Of a stretch of 64,000 nucleotides of DNA, positions 46,699 to 54,438 are shown piece by piece (the first letter of the stretch is position 1; each line of letters begins with the position of its first letter). Origin of the DNA: Flavobacterium taihuense. GTDB lineage: Bacteria > Bacteroidota > Bacteroidia > Flavobacteriales > Flavobacteriaceae. A program made the translations under genes and the position numbers. The notes below the pieces were generated by a model. It was not told the origin of the DNA and searched no databases. It saw nothing but the letters and a program-made list of their open reading frames with translations. The stretch is taken from positions 1 through 64,000 of the forward strand of contig NZ_JAHWYN010000002.1 in the NCBI RefSeq assembly GCF_019351435.1, written 5' to 3'.

Positions 46699-47733
46699 AT
46701 GAGTAAGATAGTAGTAACAGGCGGTTTGGGTTTCATAGGATCGCATACCGTTGTCGAATTGCAAAATCAAGGTTTCGAAGTGGTAGTAATAGATAATCTT
46801 TCTAATTCTTCGATTGGAGTTTTGGATGGAATTGAACGTATTACAGGTAAAAAACCGATTTTTTCAGCAATCGATTTAAGAGAAAAATTGGCTGTCCAAA
46901 GTTTCTTTATGGAACATAATGATGTTGCGGGAGTAATCCATTTTGCAGCTTCAAAAGCAGTTGGCGAAAGCGTGAAAAACCCTTTGTTGTATTATGAAAA
47001 CAACTTGGGTGCTTTAGTTTATATTTTGCAGGAATTAGAGAAAAAGAAAGAAGCACATTTTATCTTCAGTTCGTCTTGCACGGTTTACGGACAAGCCGAA
47101 GTGATGCCTATTGCCGAAACAACACCTATTCAACCGGCATTGTCTCCTTACGGAAACACAAAACAGATAGGTGAGGAAATTATTTCCGATGTTGTGAAGG
47201 TGAGTGCTATTAATGCTATTTTGCTGCGTTATTTCAATCCGATCGGGGCACATCCGTCTGGTGAAATTGGGGAATTGCCTATTGGTGTACCTCAAAATTT
47301 GGTTCCATTTATCACTCAGGCAGGAATGGGATTACGTGCTGAATTATCGGTTTACGGAAATGATTATCCAACCGTTGACGGAACTTGCGTTCGCGATTAT
47401 ATTCACGTAGTCGATTTGGCCAAAGCACACGTAATAGCATTGCAACGATTATTGAACAAGAAGAATGATGAACCTTTGGAGATTTTTAATCTGGGAACAG
47501 GAAAGGGAAGTTCAGTGTTGGAAGTGATTGCTGCTTTTGAAAAAGTAAGTGGTCAAAAATTGCCATATAAAATTGTGGAACGAAGAGAAGGTGATGTAAC
47601 TGAGGCTTACGCCAATACCGATAAAGCGAATACTGTTTTGGGTTGGAAAACCGTTTCGACTCTGGAAGAAGCCATGGCCAGCGCCTGGAAATGGGAGCAG
47701 AAGATTCGATCTACTCCTGAATTTGCATCATAA
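46699..47733 (+). CDS. galE: UDP-glucose 4-epimerase
   Basis: Short-chain dehydrogenase that interconverts UDP-galactose and UDP-glucose, closing the Leloir pathway. The NAD-binding motif GGLGFIGSHTVVEL, the catalytic SSSCTVYG and the YGNTK motif (Tyr and Lys of the family) and RYFNPIGAHPSG are visible. Length 344 aa. It is the last gene of the galM-galE unit; I see no clear terminator after it. Confidence 0.96.
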   Translation: MSKIVVTGGLGFIGSHTVVELQNQGFEVVVIDNLSNSSIGVLDGIERITGKKPIFSAIDLREKLAVQSFFMEHNDVAGVIHFAASKAVGESVKNPLLYYENNLGALVYILQELEKKKEAHFIFSSSCTVYGQAEVMPIAETTPIQPALSPYGNTKQIGEEIISDVVKVSAINAILLRYFNPIGAHPSGEIGELPIGVPQNLVPFITQAGMGLRAELSVYGNDYPTVDGTCVRDYIHVVDLAKAHVIALQRLLNKKNDEPLEIFNLGTGKGSSVLEVIAAFEKVSGQKLPYKIVERREGDVTEAYANTDKANTVLGWKTVSTLEEAMASAWKWEQKIRSTPEFAS

Positions 47734-47784
47734 TTAAACAGGATAATCGTACTGTTTTGGGTTGTTAAGCATTAAATTAAAAAT

Positions 47785-47840
47785 AAATGTAAAAAATACA
47801 TTTATAAGTATTAAAAATAAATATTTTTATTTTACATTTG
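47785..47840 (+). promoter_or_regulatory. Symporter promoter with predicted AraR operator (site G)
   Basis: AAATGTAAAAAATACATTT (47785-47803) is the most symmetrical of the seven palindromes. TACATTTG (47833-47840) fits the -7 consensus. Together they predict an arabinose-regulated promoter with a leader of about 190 bases. The remainder of the 304-bp gap between galE and the symporter shows no gene. Confidence 0.7.
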
Positions 47841-48037
47841 GCTTTAGTAATTCATAAAAAATATCGGAATTAAAAATGCATATCCTATTTTACAGTTGAT
47901 TAGATTGCCGAATCGCAATGTTTTTTCTAAAAATGAAGTATTTTAATGCCAAAAGCAATAGATTACAGATTGCAAAATATAAGTACAAAAGAATAACCAC
48001 ATTTTATTAATATTAATTTCTATAAAACTATTTACTC

Positions 48038-49723
48038 ATGAGCCAGAACCTCGCTTTTGCGGATTACGCAGTATTTATTATTTATTTTGTCGTGGTATCC
48101 ACTTATGGATATACGATTTATCGCAAGCGTGAAAAAAACGAACACGATGCCAAAGCCTATTTCCTTGCTGAAGGATCACTTACGTGGTGGGCTATCGGAG
48201 CTTCATTAATCGCTTCAAACATTTCGGCTGAACAATTTATTGGAATGAGTGGTGAAGGATTCTTTTTGGGAATCGCTGTTGCTGCATATGAATGGCTTGC
48301 TGCTATAGCTTTGATTATTGTTGCCGTTTGGTTTATTCCTGTTTATTTGAAAAACAAGATTTATACCATGCCTCAATTTTTGAAAACAAGATATAACGAA
48401 TCAACGGCTTTGATTATGGCTGTATTTTGGTTGTTTTTGTATGTTTTTGTGAACTTGACTTCTATATTATATTTAGGAGCGGTTGCTATTAATGGATTGG
48501 CAGGTGGTCAATATCTGCATGTTATTATGGTAGGTTTGGCTTTCTTCGCTTTATTAATCTCTCTAGGAGGGATGAAAGTAGTGGCGTACACTGATGTAAT
48601 TCAGGTTGCGGTTTTGATTATTGGAGGTTTGGTTACATCTTATATTGCTTTGACTACTGTGGGACACTATTTTGGTTTTGGCCAAGATGCGATCGCTGGT
48701 TTCAAAGTTCTGATGGAAAAAGCACCAGAGCATTTCAAAATGATTATTCCAAGACCAACAGCTACTTCTTCTCAATTGGAGATCAATAAGTATCTTACTT
48801 TCCCAGGTTTAATGTCATATTTGGCAGGTATTTGGATTATCAATCTTAACTATTGGGGTTGTAATCAATACATCACTCAAAGAGCTTTGGGGGCTGATTT
48901 ACAAACTGCCCGTACTGGTATTTTGTTTGCAGGGATGTTGAAATTAGTAATGCCTCTTATTGTAATGTTACCAGGTATTGCCGCTTATGTTTTATATGAA
49001 AATGGACATTTGCCACAATTAGTTGGTGGAAAAGACGGAGCATATTCTGCGATGTTAACTTTCCTTCCTACAGGTTTAAAAGGATTGTCCGTTGCAGCTT
49101 TGACTGCTGCAATCGTAGCTTCATTGGCAGGTAAAGTAAACAGTATCTCGACTATTTATACTTTGGACGTACACAAGAAATACATTCAAAAAGGAGCGTC
49201 AGATAGAACTCAGGTAAATATCGGAAGATATGCCGTTTTTGCAGCGATGCTTCTTGCGGTTATGTTTACTTGGAATGACTTGTTAGGAATTGGTGGTGTG
49301 GGTGGTTTCACTTACATTCAAAAATATACTGGATTTATTAGCCCGGGAGTATTTGCAATGTTCTTCCTTGGTATGTTCTGGAAAAGAACGACTGGTACAG
49401 CAGCAATTGTTGGTGTGATTTCAGGTTTCTTATTGTCGGTTTTCTTCAACGAATTTGCACCTGCATTATTAGGAAATGAAACTTTATTGTATACGGCTTG
49501 GCCAAATGGAAAAGGTGGTTTCGAAATCCCATTCCATATCTGTATGGGATTGTCATTCTTATTTACGATGCTTTTAATGATTGGTATCAGTTTTGCTGGT
49601 CCAAAAGTGAATCCAAAAGCATTCGAGTTGGATACTGAAATGTTTAAAGTTAAACCGCAAACAATGGTATTGATTGTAATTACATTATTGATTATTTGTG
49701 CTTTGTACGTGAAGTTCTGGTAA
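48038..49723 (+). CDS. Sodium/sugar symporter (SSS/SGLT family), probably for L-arabinose
   Basis: Inner-membrane sodium-coupled transporter with about 14 hydrophobic segments. SSS-family landmarks are YFLAEGSLTWWAIGASLIASNISAEQFIGMSG at residues ~45-75, TMPQFLKTRYN and LAGKVNSISTIYTLDV. Position alone would suggest galactose, as it follows galE. However, it has its own promoter with an arabinose-type palindrome, and in Bacteroides an SSS permease is part of the arabinose regulon. I therefore favour arabinose, with galactose as the alternative. Length 561 aa. A terminator follows at 49744. Confidence 0.9.
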   Translation: MSQNLAFADYAVFIIYFVVVSTYGYTIYRKREKNEHDAKAYFLAEGSLTWWAIGASLIASNISAEQFIGMSGEGFFLGIAVAAYEWLAAIALIIVAVWFIPVYLKNKIYTMPQFLKTRYNESTALIMAVFWLFLYVFVNLTSILYLGAVAINGLAGGQYLHVIMVGLAFFALLISLGGMKVVAYTDVIQVAVLIIGGLVTSYIALTTVGHYFGFGQDAIAGFKVLMEKAPEHFKMIIPRPTATSSQLEINKYLTFPGLMSYLAGIWIINLNYWGCNQYITQRALGADLQTARTGILFAGMLKLVMPLIVMLPGIAAYVLYENGHLPQLVGGKDGAYSAMLTFLPTGLKGLSVAALTAAIVASLAGKVNSISTIYTLDVHKKYIQKGASDRTQVNIGRYAVFAAMLLAVMFTWNDLLGIGGVGGFTYIQKYTGFISPGVFAMFFLGMFWKRTTGTAAIVGVISGFLLSVFFNEFAPALLGNETLLYTAWPNGKGGFEIPFHICMGLSFLFTMLLMIGISFAGPKVNPKAFELDTEMFKVKPQTMVLIVITLLIICALYVKFW

Positions 49724-49743
49724 TAAAGGTTGTTAGTTATTTA

Positions 49744-49785
49744 AAAAGGGTGAAGCTAAATTCGTTTGGTTTCACACTTTTTTTA
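49744..49785 (+). terminator. Terminator of the symporter gene
   Basis: AAGGGTGAA pairs with TTCACACTT (one mismatch) and continues into seven T, 20 bp after the stop codon. Confidence 0.65.
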
Positions 49786-50182
49786 TGAAAGTATTATGGA
49801 TAAAAATTAAACAAAGCTCTTTTTTAGATTAATTAACATTAAATGAAAGTACTGATAGATGGTGGTTTATTTTGCTTAATTAATTTTCATTTGTATAACG
49901 TAACTCATAGCTGTTTTTGTGTGTGGTTCTGAATTTAATTTCATTCAAACTGTCCTCCTTTAATTCTCGTATTCCATTTTCGAATGATTAATAATCATAC
50001 TGTCGAAGTTATTCACAGGAATTTACTTTTCAGAATCTTAAGGGTAAATGGTTTTTTGTTGTTTTAGGATTGAGTAATCAGCAAATTGCAAATTCGGATT
50101 TGTGAATAATCTTTTAAAGACAGATAGCTATCATTTTTTAGGTATTATATAGTGGTAATTTAAAAATAATAACTACCTTGTT

Positions 50183-50301
50183 GTCAAATTAACCATAAGA
50201 TGATTTTTATTTGAAAGCACATATTTTGTTATAAAAAGGAGTTTTGATTAGTTATTAGTACTTCAGACCCGAAAGTGTGATTAGCTTTCGGGTCTTTTTT
50301 T
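50183..50301 (+). ncRNA. Candidate short transcript between an operator-like element and an orphan terminator
   Basis: The 737-bp gap after the symporter has no convincing gene. At 50183-50198 it holds GTCAAATTAACCATAA, identical to the left part of the xylB dyad at 51491. About 80 bp later comes a strong terminator that no coding gene needs, because the symporter already has one. A short xylose-linked RNA of about 110 bases would explain both. Against this, the -7 region (CTACCTTG) is a poor match. A remnant of a lost gene is equally possible. Confidence 0.3.
50265..50301 (+). terminator. Strong orphan terminator
   Basis: An 11-bp perfect stem (AGACCCGAAAG / CTTTCGGGTCT) with a 9-base loop runs into seven T on the plus strand. 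The nearest upstream plus-strand gene ends 540 bp earlier and has its own terminator. Confidence 0.85.
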
Positions 50302-50337
50302 GTGGTTTTTTGCAATTTTCTACTGTAAACAAATGAC

Positions 50338-50417
50338 CTAGCCCCGATAAAAGTGAAAATCATTATGGGCTGGGGTTCAGCCCATAATATTGTAACGGAT
50401 AGCGGGATTAGCTCCTA
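50338..50417. repeat. GC-richer structured extragenic element
   Basis: The element begins near TAGCCCCGATAAAAG and ends near GGATAGCGGGATTAGCTCC. Its centre is a perfect 10-bp stem (ATTATGGGCT / AGCCCATAAT, 50362-50388, 7-base loop). It lies 43 bp beyond the xylR stop codon. The layout resembles interspersed extragenic repeats that I recall from Flavobacterium genomes; this is not verified here. Confidence 0.55.
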
Positions 50418-50460
50418 CTAACTAAAGTATGGATAAAGAGTTGAAATACTATAAAACGTA

Positions 50461-51180
50461 TTAGAACTCAAAATTAAACCCTTTTTGTGTCAACTTTTCG
50501 TAAATTTCAGGATCAAATTTATACAATTGTGCTGCCCTGTGGGAAACATCTTGTTGTTTTTCATCCAGTGGAACCAGTAATTTCATGTGTAGAATCTTTC
50601 TGCGGAAATTGGATTTATCCATTTCGATGCCTAAGATTTCTTCGTAAAGTTGCATGAGTTGTAATAAAGTAAATTTTTCTGGCAACAAATTAAAACCGAG
50701 TGGTGCTTGACGTACCCTATTGCGAAGGTTTTTTATACTATAAGCCAGAATTTCGTTATGATCATAAATTAAATTTGGAATGTCATTTATTTTATACCAT
50801 TTGGCATCCGAAGCTGTAAAACCTGCTTTAATATTATAGTCTTCTCTTTTTACCAATGCATAATAGCCAATGGTGATTACCCTTCTCAAAGGGAAACGGT
50901 CTGGTTCTCCAAAGGCTTTGAGCTGTTCGAGGTAAATATTATCCATTCCGGTGAGTTCGGCCAGCAAACGATGCGCCGCATCGTCTGTACTTTCTTTCTT
51001 CTTGATCCAGCCCCCTGGTAATCCCCATCTTCCTTTACTGATACCTTCGGCGTGTTGTACCAAAAGAACTTCAAGAATTCCGTTATCAAAACCAAATATC
51101 ACGCAGTCAATAGTAATGGCATTCATGGCAGATTGCTCTTGAATTTGTATTAAATCCCTATCGATAATTTTTCCCCCCAT
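50461..51180 (-). CDS. Nudix-type transcriptional regulator of xylose use (XylR-like)
   Basis: Paralogue of the regulator at 27384, with the same architecture: a Nudix-like domain (~18-155, IDCVIFGFDNGILEVLLVQH, GRWGLPGGWIKK) and a C-terminal winged helix (LGFNLLPEKFTLLQLMQLYEEILGIEMDKSNF). The Nudix box reads RLLAELTG in place of RExxEExG, so catalysis is probably lost and the domain senses a ligand. It is divergent from xylB-xylA across 391 bp that contain a 34-bp dyad at the xylB promoter. Xylose or a derivative as effector is inferred from this position. A start at 51126 (MNAITIDC) is possible, but the -7 box at 51200 favours 51180. Length 239 aa. Confidence 0.82.
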   Translation of the reverse strand: MGGKIIDRDLIQIQEQSAMNAITIDCVIFGFDNGILEVLLVQHAEGISKGRWGLPGGWIKKKESTDDAAHRLLAELTGMDNIYLEQLKAFGEPDRFPLRRVITIGYYALVKREDYNIKAGFTASDAKWYKINDIPNLIYDHNEILAYSIKNLRNRVRQAPLGFNLLPEKFTLLQLMQLYEEILGIEMDKSNFRRKILHMKLLVPLDEKQQDVSHRAAQLYKFDPEIYEKLTQKGFNFEF

Positions 51181-51199
51181 AGCCTTTTGTAGTTTGTAC

Positions 51200-51207
51200 C
51201 AAAATTA
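51200..51207 (-). promoter_or_regulatory. Predicted -7 box of the xylR-like gene
   Basis: TAATTTTG on the minus strand fits TAnnTTTG, about 20 bp before the start codon. Confidence 0.5.
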
Positions 51208-51456
51208 ATATTTTTTTAAAGAGTTGTATCCTGAAGACGAATTATATTTTGTAAAACAATTGTGATTAAAGCTGCTTTTTGATTCTAAACCTCAAATGTT
51301 TCCTATTGTCAAATTAAATAAAATTTAAATCACTGTAAATCAATGCTTTAATTTTGTAAAAAACATTAAAAGGTCTAAAAAAACCTTCTTTTTAGATAGG
51401 ATACCAATAAAAATAAAAACCTTTTTTTATTAATTACAAATATTTAATCTCAATTT

Positions 51457-51524
51457 TTTGTTAATATGAAAAATTCGTTATATACTTGTAGTCAAATTAA
51501 CCATAACGTTGTGGTTTGTTTGAC
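51457..51524 (+). promoter_or_regulatory. xylB promoter with 34-bp dyad (predicted XylR operator)
   Basis: TTTG (51457-51460), a 20-base spacer and TATACTTG (51481-51488) resemble the -33/-7 pair. The dyad covers 51491-51524: GTCAAATTAACCA, 8 bases, TGGTTTGTTTGAC, with 11 of 13 positions symmetric. It overlaps the predicted transcription start, a typical repressor position. A third, partial copy (GTCAAATTAA) lies at 51308-51317. Confidence 0.65.
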
Positions 51525-51571
51525 CAAAAGTACAAAAAACAATAGTAAGTCAATCATATAATAATAAGAAT

Positions 51572-53065
51572 ATGTATTTTTTAGGAATCGATTTAGGGAG
51601 CTCGTCTATAAAATTATCAGTATTTGATGCTGACAAAGGAATTACTGTTGCTTCGGTAACCGCTCCTGAATTTGAGATGAATATTATTGCTCCTAAATTT
51701 GGCTGGGCAGAACAAGAACCAAATAAATGGTGGGAATATGTAAAAAACGGAATTCAATCTCTTGGAACTAAACAGCATGTCGATTTAAAAAAGATTGCAG
51801 GAATTGGGATTGCGTATCAAATGCACGGTTTGGTATTGACTGATGAAAATATCAATCCAGTTCGCTCTTCTATCATTTGGTGTGACAGTAGAGCTGCCAG
51901 CATAGGGAATGAAGCTTATGATAGAATGGGACACGAATCCTTTCAGCAGCAAATACTTGGAAGCCCAGGAAATTTTACGGCTTCCAAATTAAAATGGGTT
52001 CAAACTAATGAACCAGAGATTTTTCAAAAAGCGGTTTACATGATGCTTCCGGGCGATTTTATAGCTGCAAGACTATCCGGAAAAGCACAAATAGGTACTT
52101 CGGGCTTATCGGAAGCCGCTTTGTGGAATTTCTCAAAAGGAACTTTAGCCATCGAAGTCTTGCAGGCTATGGGACTTCCCGAAGATAAGATTCCTGAAAT
52201 TGTGCCCAACTTTGGGTATCAAGCAACGGTGCACCCCAATGTTGCGTCCCAATTAGGATTAAGTCCTGATGTAAAAATCACTTACCGAGGTGGCGACCAG
52301 CCTAATAATGCTATGTCATTGAATGTGTTAAAACAGGGAGAGATTGCAACAACAGCTGGTACTTCGGCAGTGATTTATGCCGTAAGTAACCAAGATGTTT
52401 ATGACAAAGAAAATCGTATCAATACCTTTTTGCATGTCAATAATACCGAAGCTCAAAAAAATAATGGCGTAATGCTTTGCATCAATGGTTCTGGAATTTT
52501 GTACCAATGGCTGCGCAAAATTATGTCAACAGACAGAAATGGTTTAATCGCTTATGAAGCACTAAATACAGAAGCGGCCAAAGTAGCGGTTGGCAGTAAT
52601 GGTTTGCGTTTTTATCCTTTTGGAAATGGGGTAGAACGCATTTTTAATAATAAAAAGGTTGATGCCGGAATTCAAAATCTAAACTTTAATATCCATCAAT
52701 CGGGACATTTGATTCGTTCTGCATGTGAAGGAATTGTTTTTGCGATGAATTATGGTTTTGATGTAATGAAATCGGTAGGAGCATCTGGAGAAATTGTTCG
52801 AGCAGGAAATGCCAATCTTTTTTTGAGTCCCGTTTTTAGAGAAATCTTTACCAATACGACTCAAACTACATTAGAATTATACAACACCTCCGGATCTGAA
52901 GGGGCTGCTCGTGGAGCCGCTTATGGTTTTGGTTATTATGCTTCTTTGGATCAGGCTTTTGAAGGGTTAAAATGCATAGATAGAATAGAACCAAATCCTA
53001 TTTTGACTTCACAGTATCAGGAAATATACCAAGAATGGAAAAATCATATTAAACTAGAATCATGA
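51572..53065 (+). CDS. xylB: Xylulokinase (FGGY family)
   Basis: Phosphorylates D-xylulose to D-xylulose 5-phosphate. The N-terminal kinase motif [17 protein letters not shown], the xylulokinase motif [20 protein letters not shown] and [14 protein letters not shown] support XylB over ribulokinase. Length 497 aa. Its TGA overlaps the xylA start codon (ATGA), so the two are translationally coupled. It is divergent from the xylR-like gene. Confidence 0.96.
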   Translation: MYFLGIDLGSSSIKLSVFDADKGITVASVTAPEFEMNIIAPKFGWAEQEPNKWWEYVKNGIQSLGTKQHVDLKKIAGIGIAYQMHGLVLTDENINPVRSSIIWCDSRAASIGNEAYDRMGHESFQQQILGSPGNFTASKLKWVQTNEPEIFQKAVYMMLPGDFIAARLSGKAQIGTSGLSEAALWNFSKGTLAIEVLQAMGLPEDKIPEIVPNFGYQATVHPNVASQLGLSPDVKITYRGGDQPNNAMSLNVLKQGEIATTAGTSAVIYAVSNQDVYDKENRINTFLHVNNTEAQKNNGVMLCINGSGILYQWLRKIMSTDRNGLIAYEALNTEAAKVAVGSNGLRFYPFGNGVERIFNNKKVDAGIQNLNFNIHQSGHLIRSACEGIVFAMNYGFDVMKSVGASGEIVRAGNANLFLSPVFREIFTNTTQTTLELYNTSGSEGAARGAAYGFGYYASLDQAFEGLKCIDRIEPNPILTSQYQEIYQEWKNHIKLES

Positions 53066-54390
53066 TAATGACTACAACAAAACAATCGTATTTTAAAAAC
53101 ATCGATACCATAAAATTTGAGGGTAGAGAAAGTACAAATCCACTAGCTTTCAAATGGTACGATGAGAATCGTATAGTAGCCGGTAAAACGCTAAAAGAGC
53201 ATTTGCGTTTTTCTATGGCGTACTGGCATACCTTATGCAACAAAGGGGGAGATCCTTTTGGACCAGGTACTGAAACATTTGAATGGGATAAACATGAGAA
53301 TGTTATTCAACGTGCAAAAGACAAAATGGATGCCGCTTTTGAATTTATGAGCAAACTGGGCATACCTTATTATTGTTTTCATGACGTCGATATGGTAGAC
53401 GATGCGCCTACTTTGGAAGAATTTGAAAAGCGTGTAAAAGCTTTGGTGGCTTACGCTAAAATCAAACAAGAAGAAACGGGAATTAAATTGTTATGGGGAA
53501 CTTCAAACTTATTTAGCAATCCTCGCTATATGAATGGAGCTTCTACCAATCCAAATTTTGATGTAGTGGCGTATGCAGCAGCTCAAGCTAAGATTGCTAT
53601 TGATGCAACGATTGCTTTGGGAGGCGAAAATTATGTGTTCTGGGGTGGAAGAGAAGGATATATGAGCCTTTTGAACACCGATATGAAAAGAGAATTAGAA
53701 CATATGGGCCGATTTTTGACCATTTGCAGAGACTATGCCCGCAAACAAGGGTTTAAAGGAACTTTCCTTATTGAGCCAAAACCAATGGAACCGATGAAAC
53801 ATCAATATGATTTTGATGCAGCTACCACTTTAGGATTTCTACACAAACACGGACTCCAAGATGATTTCAAACTGAATTTGGAAGTAAATCATGCAACTCT
53901 TGCAGGACATTCTTTCGAACATGAATTACAAGTGGCTGTAGATGCCGGAATGTTAGGAAGTATTGATGCGAATCGTGGAGATTATCAAAACGGATGGGAT
54001 ACGGATCAATTTCCTGTAAATGTTTTTGAAATTACCCAATCTATGTTGGTGATTTTAGAAGGAGGAGGAATTCAAGGTGGCGGAATCAACTTCGACGCAA
54101 AGGTGAGAAGAAATTCAATCGATATAGAAGATAAATTCATTGCTCATATTGCGGGAATGGATGTTTTTGCCAGAGGACTTATCTGTGCAGATGAAATTTT
54201 AAGAAATACCAATTATAAAGATTTACGTCAACAACGTTACGGATCATTTGACGGGGATAACGGAGCTAAGTATGAAAAAGGGGAACTCTCCCTTGAAGAT
54301 CTTAGTGTTATTGCCCGTGCAAAAGGAGAACCTCAGCCAATAAGCGGGAAACAAGAACTATTTGAACAAATTATAGCCAATGCTTTTTAG
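53062..54390 (+). CDS. xylA: Xylose isomerase
   Basis: Metal-dependent isomerisation of D-xylose to D-xylulose. Family residues are visible: H107 and D110 in CFHDVD, the conserved WGGREGY, the metal-binding [10 protein letters not shown] and [10 protein letters not shown], and SIDANRGD. The long form (442 aa) is the class II type. The start at 53062 overlaps xylB by 4 bases; MTTTKQSYF three codons in would also be possible. Only 48 bp separate it from the next susC, so xylose catabolism and glycan import are probably transcribed together. Confidence 0.97.
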   Translation: MIMTTTKQSYFKNIDTIKFEGRESTNPLAFKWYDENRIVAGKTLKEHLRFSMAYWHTLCNKGGDPFGPGTETFEWDKHENVIQRAKDKMDAAFEFMSKLGIPYYCFHDVDMVDDAPTLEEFEKRVKALVAYAKIKQEETGIKLLWGTSNLFSNPRYMNGASTNPNFDVVAYAAAQAKIAIDATIALGGENYVFWGGREGYMSLLNTDMKRELEHMGRFLTICRDYARKQGFKGTFLIEPKPMEPMKHQYDFDAATTLGFLHKHGLQDDFKLNLEVNHATLAGHSFEHELQVAVDAGMLGSIDANRGDYQNGWDTDQFPVNVFEITQSMLVILEGGGIQGGGINFDAKVRRNSIDIEDKFIAHIAGMDVFARGLICADEILRNTNYKDLRQQRYGSFDGDNGAKYEKGELSLEDLSVIARAKGEPQPISGKQELFEQIIANAF

Positions 54391-54438
54391 AACCAACACA
54401 ATCATTACTAACTTAAATTAACCAATTCTTAAATTATT

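Noticed and set aside
49844..49933. 29-codon frame (MKVLIDGGLF...) in the gap after the symporter
   Set aside because: Very short, no recognisable family, and low-complexity surroundings; treated as chance.
54412..54424. AAATTAACCA before the xylose-linked susC as another xylose operator
   Set aside because: Only ten AT-rich bases match, with no dyad; similar strings occur before other genes.
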